Made by a program: the position numbers and the translations under genes. From positions 682,001 to 746,000 of the forward strand of contig JAHBUD010000001.1 in NCBI GenBank assembly GCA_019638255.1: DNA of 64,000 nucleotides, in the 5' to 3' direction. Source of the DNA: Cyclobacteriaceae bacterium. GTDB lineage: Bacteria > Bacteroidota > Bacteroidia > Cytophagales > Cyclobacteriaceae. How positions within the stretch are numbered: the first letter of the stretch is position 1; every line of letters starts with the position of its first letter. The notes beneath the pieces are model-generated. The model was not told the origin of the DNA. It ran no database searches and saw only the letters and a program-made list of their open reading frames with translations. Shown in pieces: positions 63,822 to 64,000 of this stretch.

Positions 63822-63861
63822 AAAAAAATAATTCTACCTCAGGCAACGAAATGCGGCCATC

Positions 63862-64000
63862 ATGCATTTTAACAATACCAAACCATTCCATGTGAGCGAA
63901 GCAGAGCTGGTCAGACAGTGTAAAAAAGGAGATCTTAAAAGCCAGCAGAGGCTATATGATCTTTTTTCAGATCGGTTTTATCGGTTGGCTTTCCGGTATG
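63862..64000 (+). CDS. ECF RNA polymerase sigma factor (3' end outside window)
   Basis: ATG at 63862 opens a frame that stays open to the window end, 46 codons. SEAELVRQCKKGDLKSQQRLYDLFSDRFYRLAFRY matches the sigma-70 region 2 N-terminus of Bacteroidota ECF sigma factors (given in pieces: ELVRQCKKGD, QRLYDLFSDRF). Such sigma factors often work with an anti-sigma factor encoded next, which lies outside the window. The structured element at 63699-63821 occupies its leader. Confidence 0.75.
   Translation, partial: MHFNNTKPFHVSEAELVRQCKKGDLKSQQRLYDLFSDRFYRLAFRY

Noticed and set aside
1..64000. CRISPR arrays, prophage, insertion sequences or defence islands
   Set aside because: No regularly spaced repeats, transposase, integrase or phage structural genes were seen in any frame.

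Overview
The window reads as ordinary chromosome of a member of the phylum Bacteroidota, most likely order Cytophagales. Supporting signs are the family content (DUF4270, DUF4249, DUF4286, a FISUMP-domain lipoprotein, a TonB-dependent receptor with a carboxypeptidase-like N-terminal domain, a GT5-only glycogen-synthase-like protein beside glmS), many lipoproteins with a Bacteroidota-type lipobox, few Shine-Dalgarno sequences, and repeated TAnnTTTG elements (the Bacteroidota -7 promoter box) ahead of genes. The genus cannot be named from the sequence alone. I see no prophage, intact insertion sequence, CRISPR array or restriction/defence island.

Layout. 1-9428 (+): the 3' part of nusB, ytxH, a DUF1573 lipoprotein, yajC, a YbbR/CdaR-like protein, coaE, then a complete tripartite RND efflux system (adaptor, HAE1-type pump, TolC-like channel). 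9429-13987: scpA (-), dxs and an alpha/beta hydrolase (+), and an unknown membrane/zinc-ribbon protein ending at a strong terminator. 14075-16901 (-): a small unknown protein, an M28 peptidase, tRNA-His and dihydroorotase. 17008-22462: a DEAD-box helicase, a decayed stretch with a frameshifted small membrane gene, rho (-), serS (+) and a decayed TspO/MBR-like gene (-). 22548-33617: S9 peptidase, GNAT, DUF4286, an alanine/saccharopine-dehydrogenase-like enzyme, an ICMT-like methyltransferase, the divergent gltX/glnS pair, RidA, a short 3-hydroxyacyl-CoA-dehydrogenase-like protein and a universal stress protein. 33674-39618: a FISUMP lipoprotein, then the leftward unit GT5-only protein / DUF4270 / glmS. 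39740-44036 (+): panC-panD-flippase-like, a zinc metallopeptidase and an acyl-CoA dehydrogenase. 44040-51033 (-): DinB-like, an overlapping three-gene outer-membrane unit (TonB receptor, DUF4249, MG2-domain protein) and an M28/PDZ peptidase. 51111-63608: membrane AraC regulator, zinc alcohol dehydrogenase, membrane protein, M24 aminopeptidase, two class-C beta-lactamase-fold hydrolases, a GNAT, an acyltransferase-3 protein, and a beta-helix lipoprotein paired with a diheme cytochrome c. 63862-64000: start of an ECF sigma factor, preceded by a structured element.

How it fits together. Most genes are housekeeping: tRNA charging (serS, gltX, glnS, tRNA-His), transcription (nusB, rho), coenzyme A supply (coaE, panC, panD), isoprenoid precursor (dxs), pyrimidine (pyrC) and cell-wall amino sugar (glmS) synthesis. 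Envelope functions form a second theme: RND efflux, a TonB uptake unit, and many exported hydrolases.

The most unusual piece is the ~123-base element at 63699-63821. It has 9-bp terminal inverted repeats, two 22-nt hairpins that are near reverse complements of each other, and an 11-bp AT-rich direct repeat on both sides, placed just ahead of the sigma-factor start. It could be a MITE/REP-doublet-like element or a structured leader RNA. Other points of interest are two decayed genes, start codons almost touching -7 boxes (possible leaderless mRNAs), a terminator whose T-run touches the next start codon, and a promoter that abuts a terminator hairpin.
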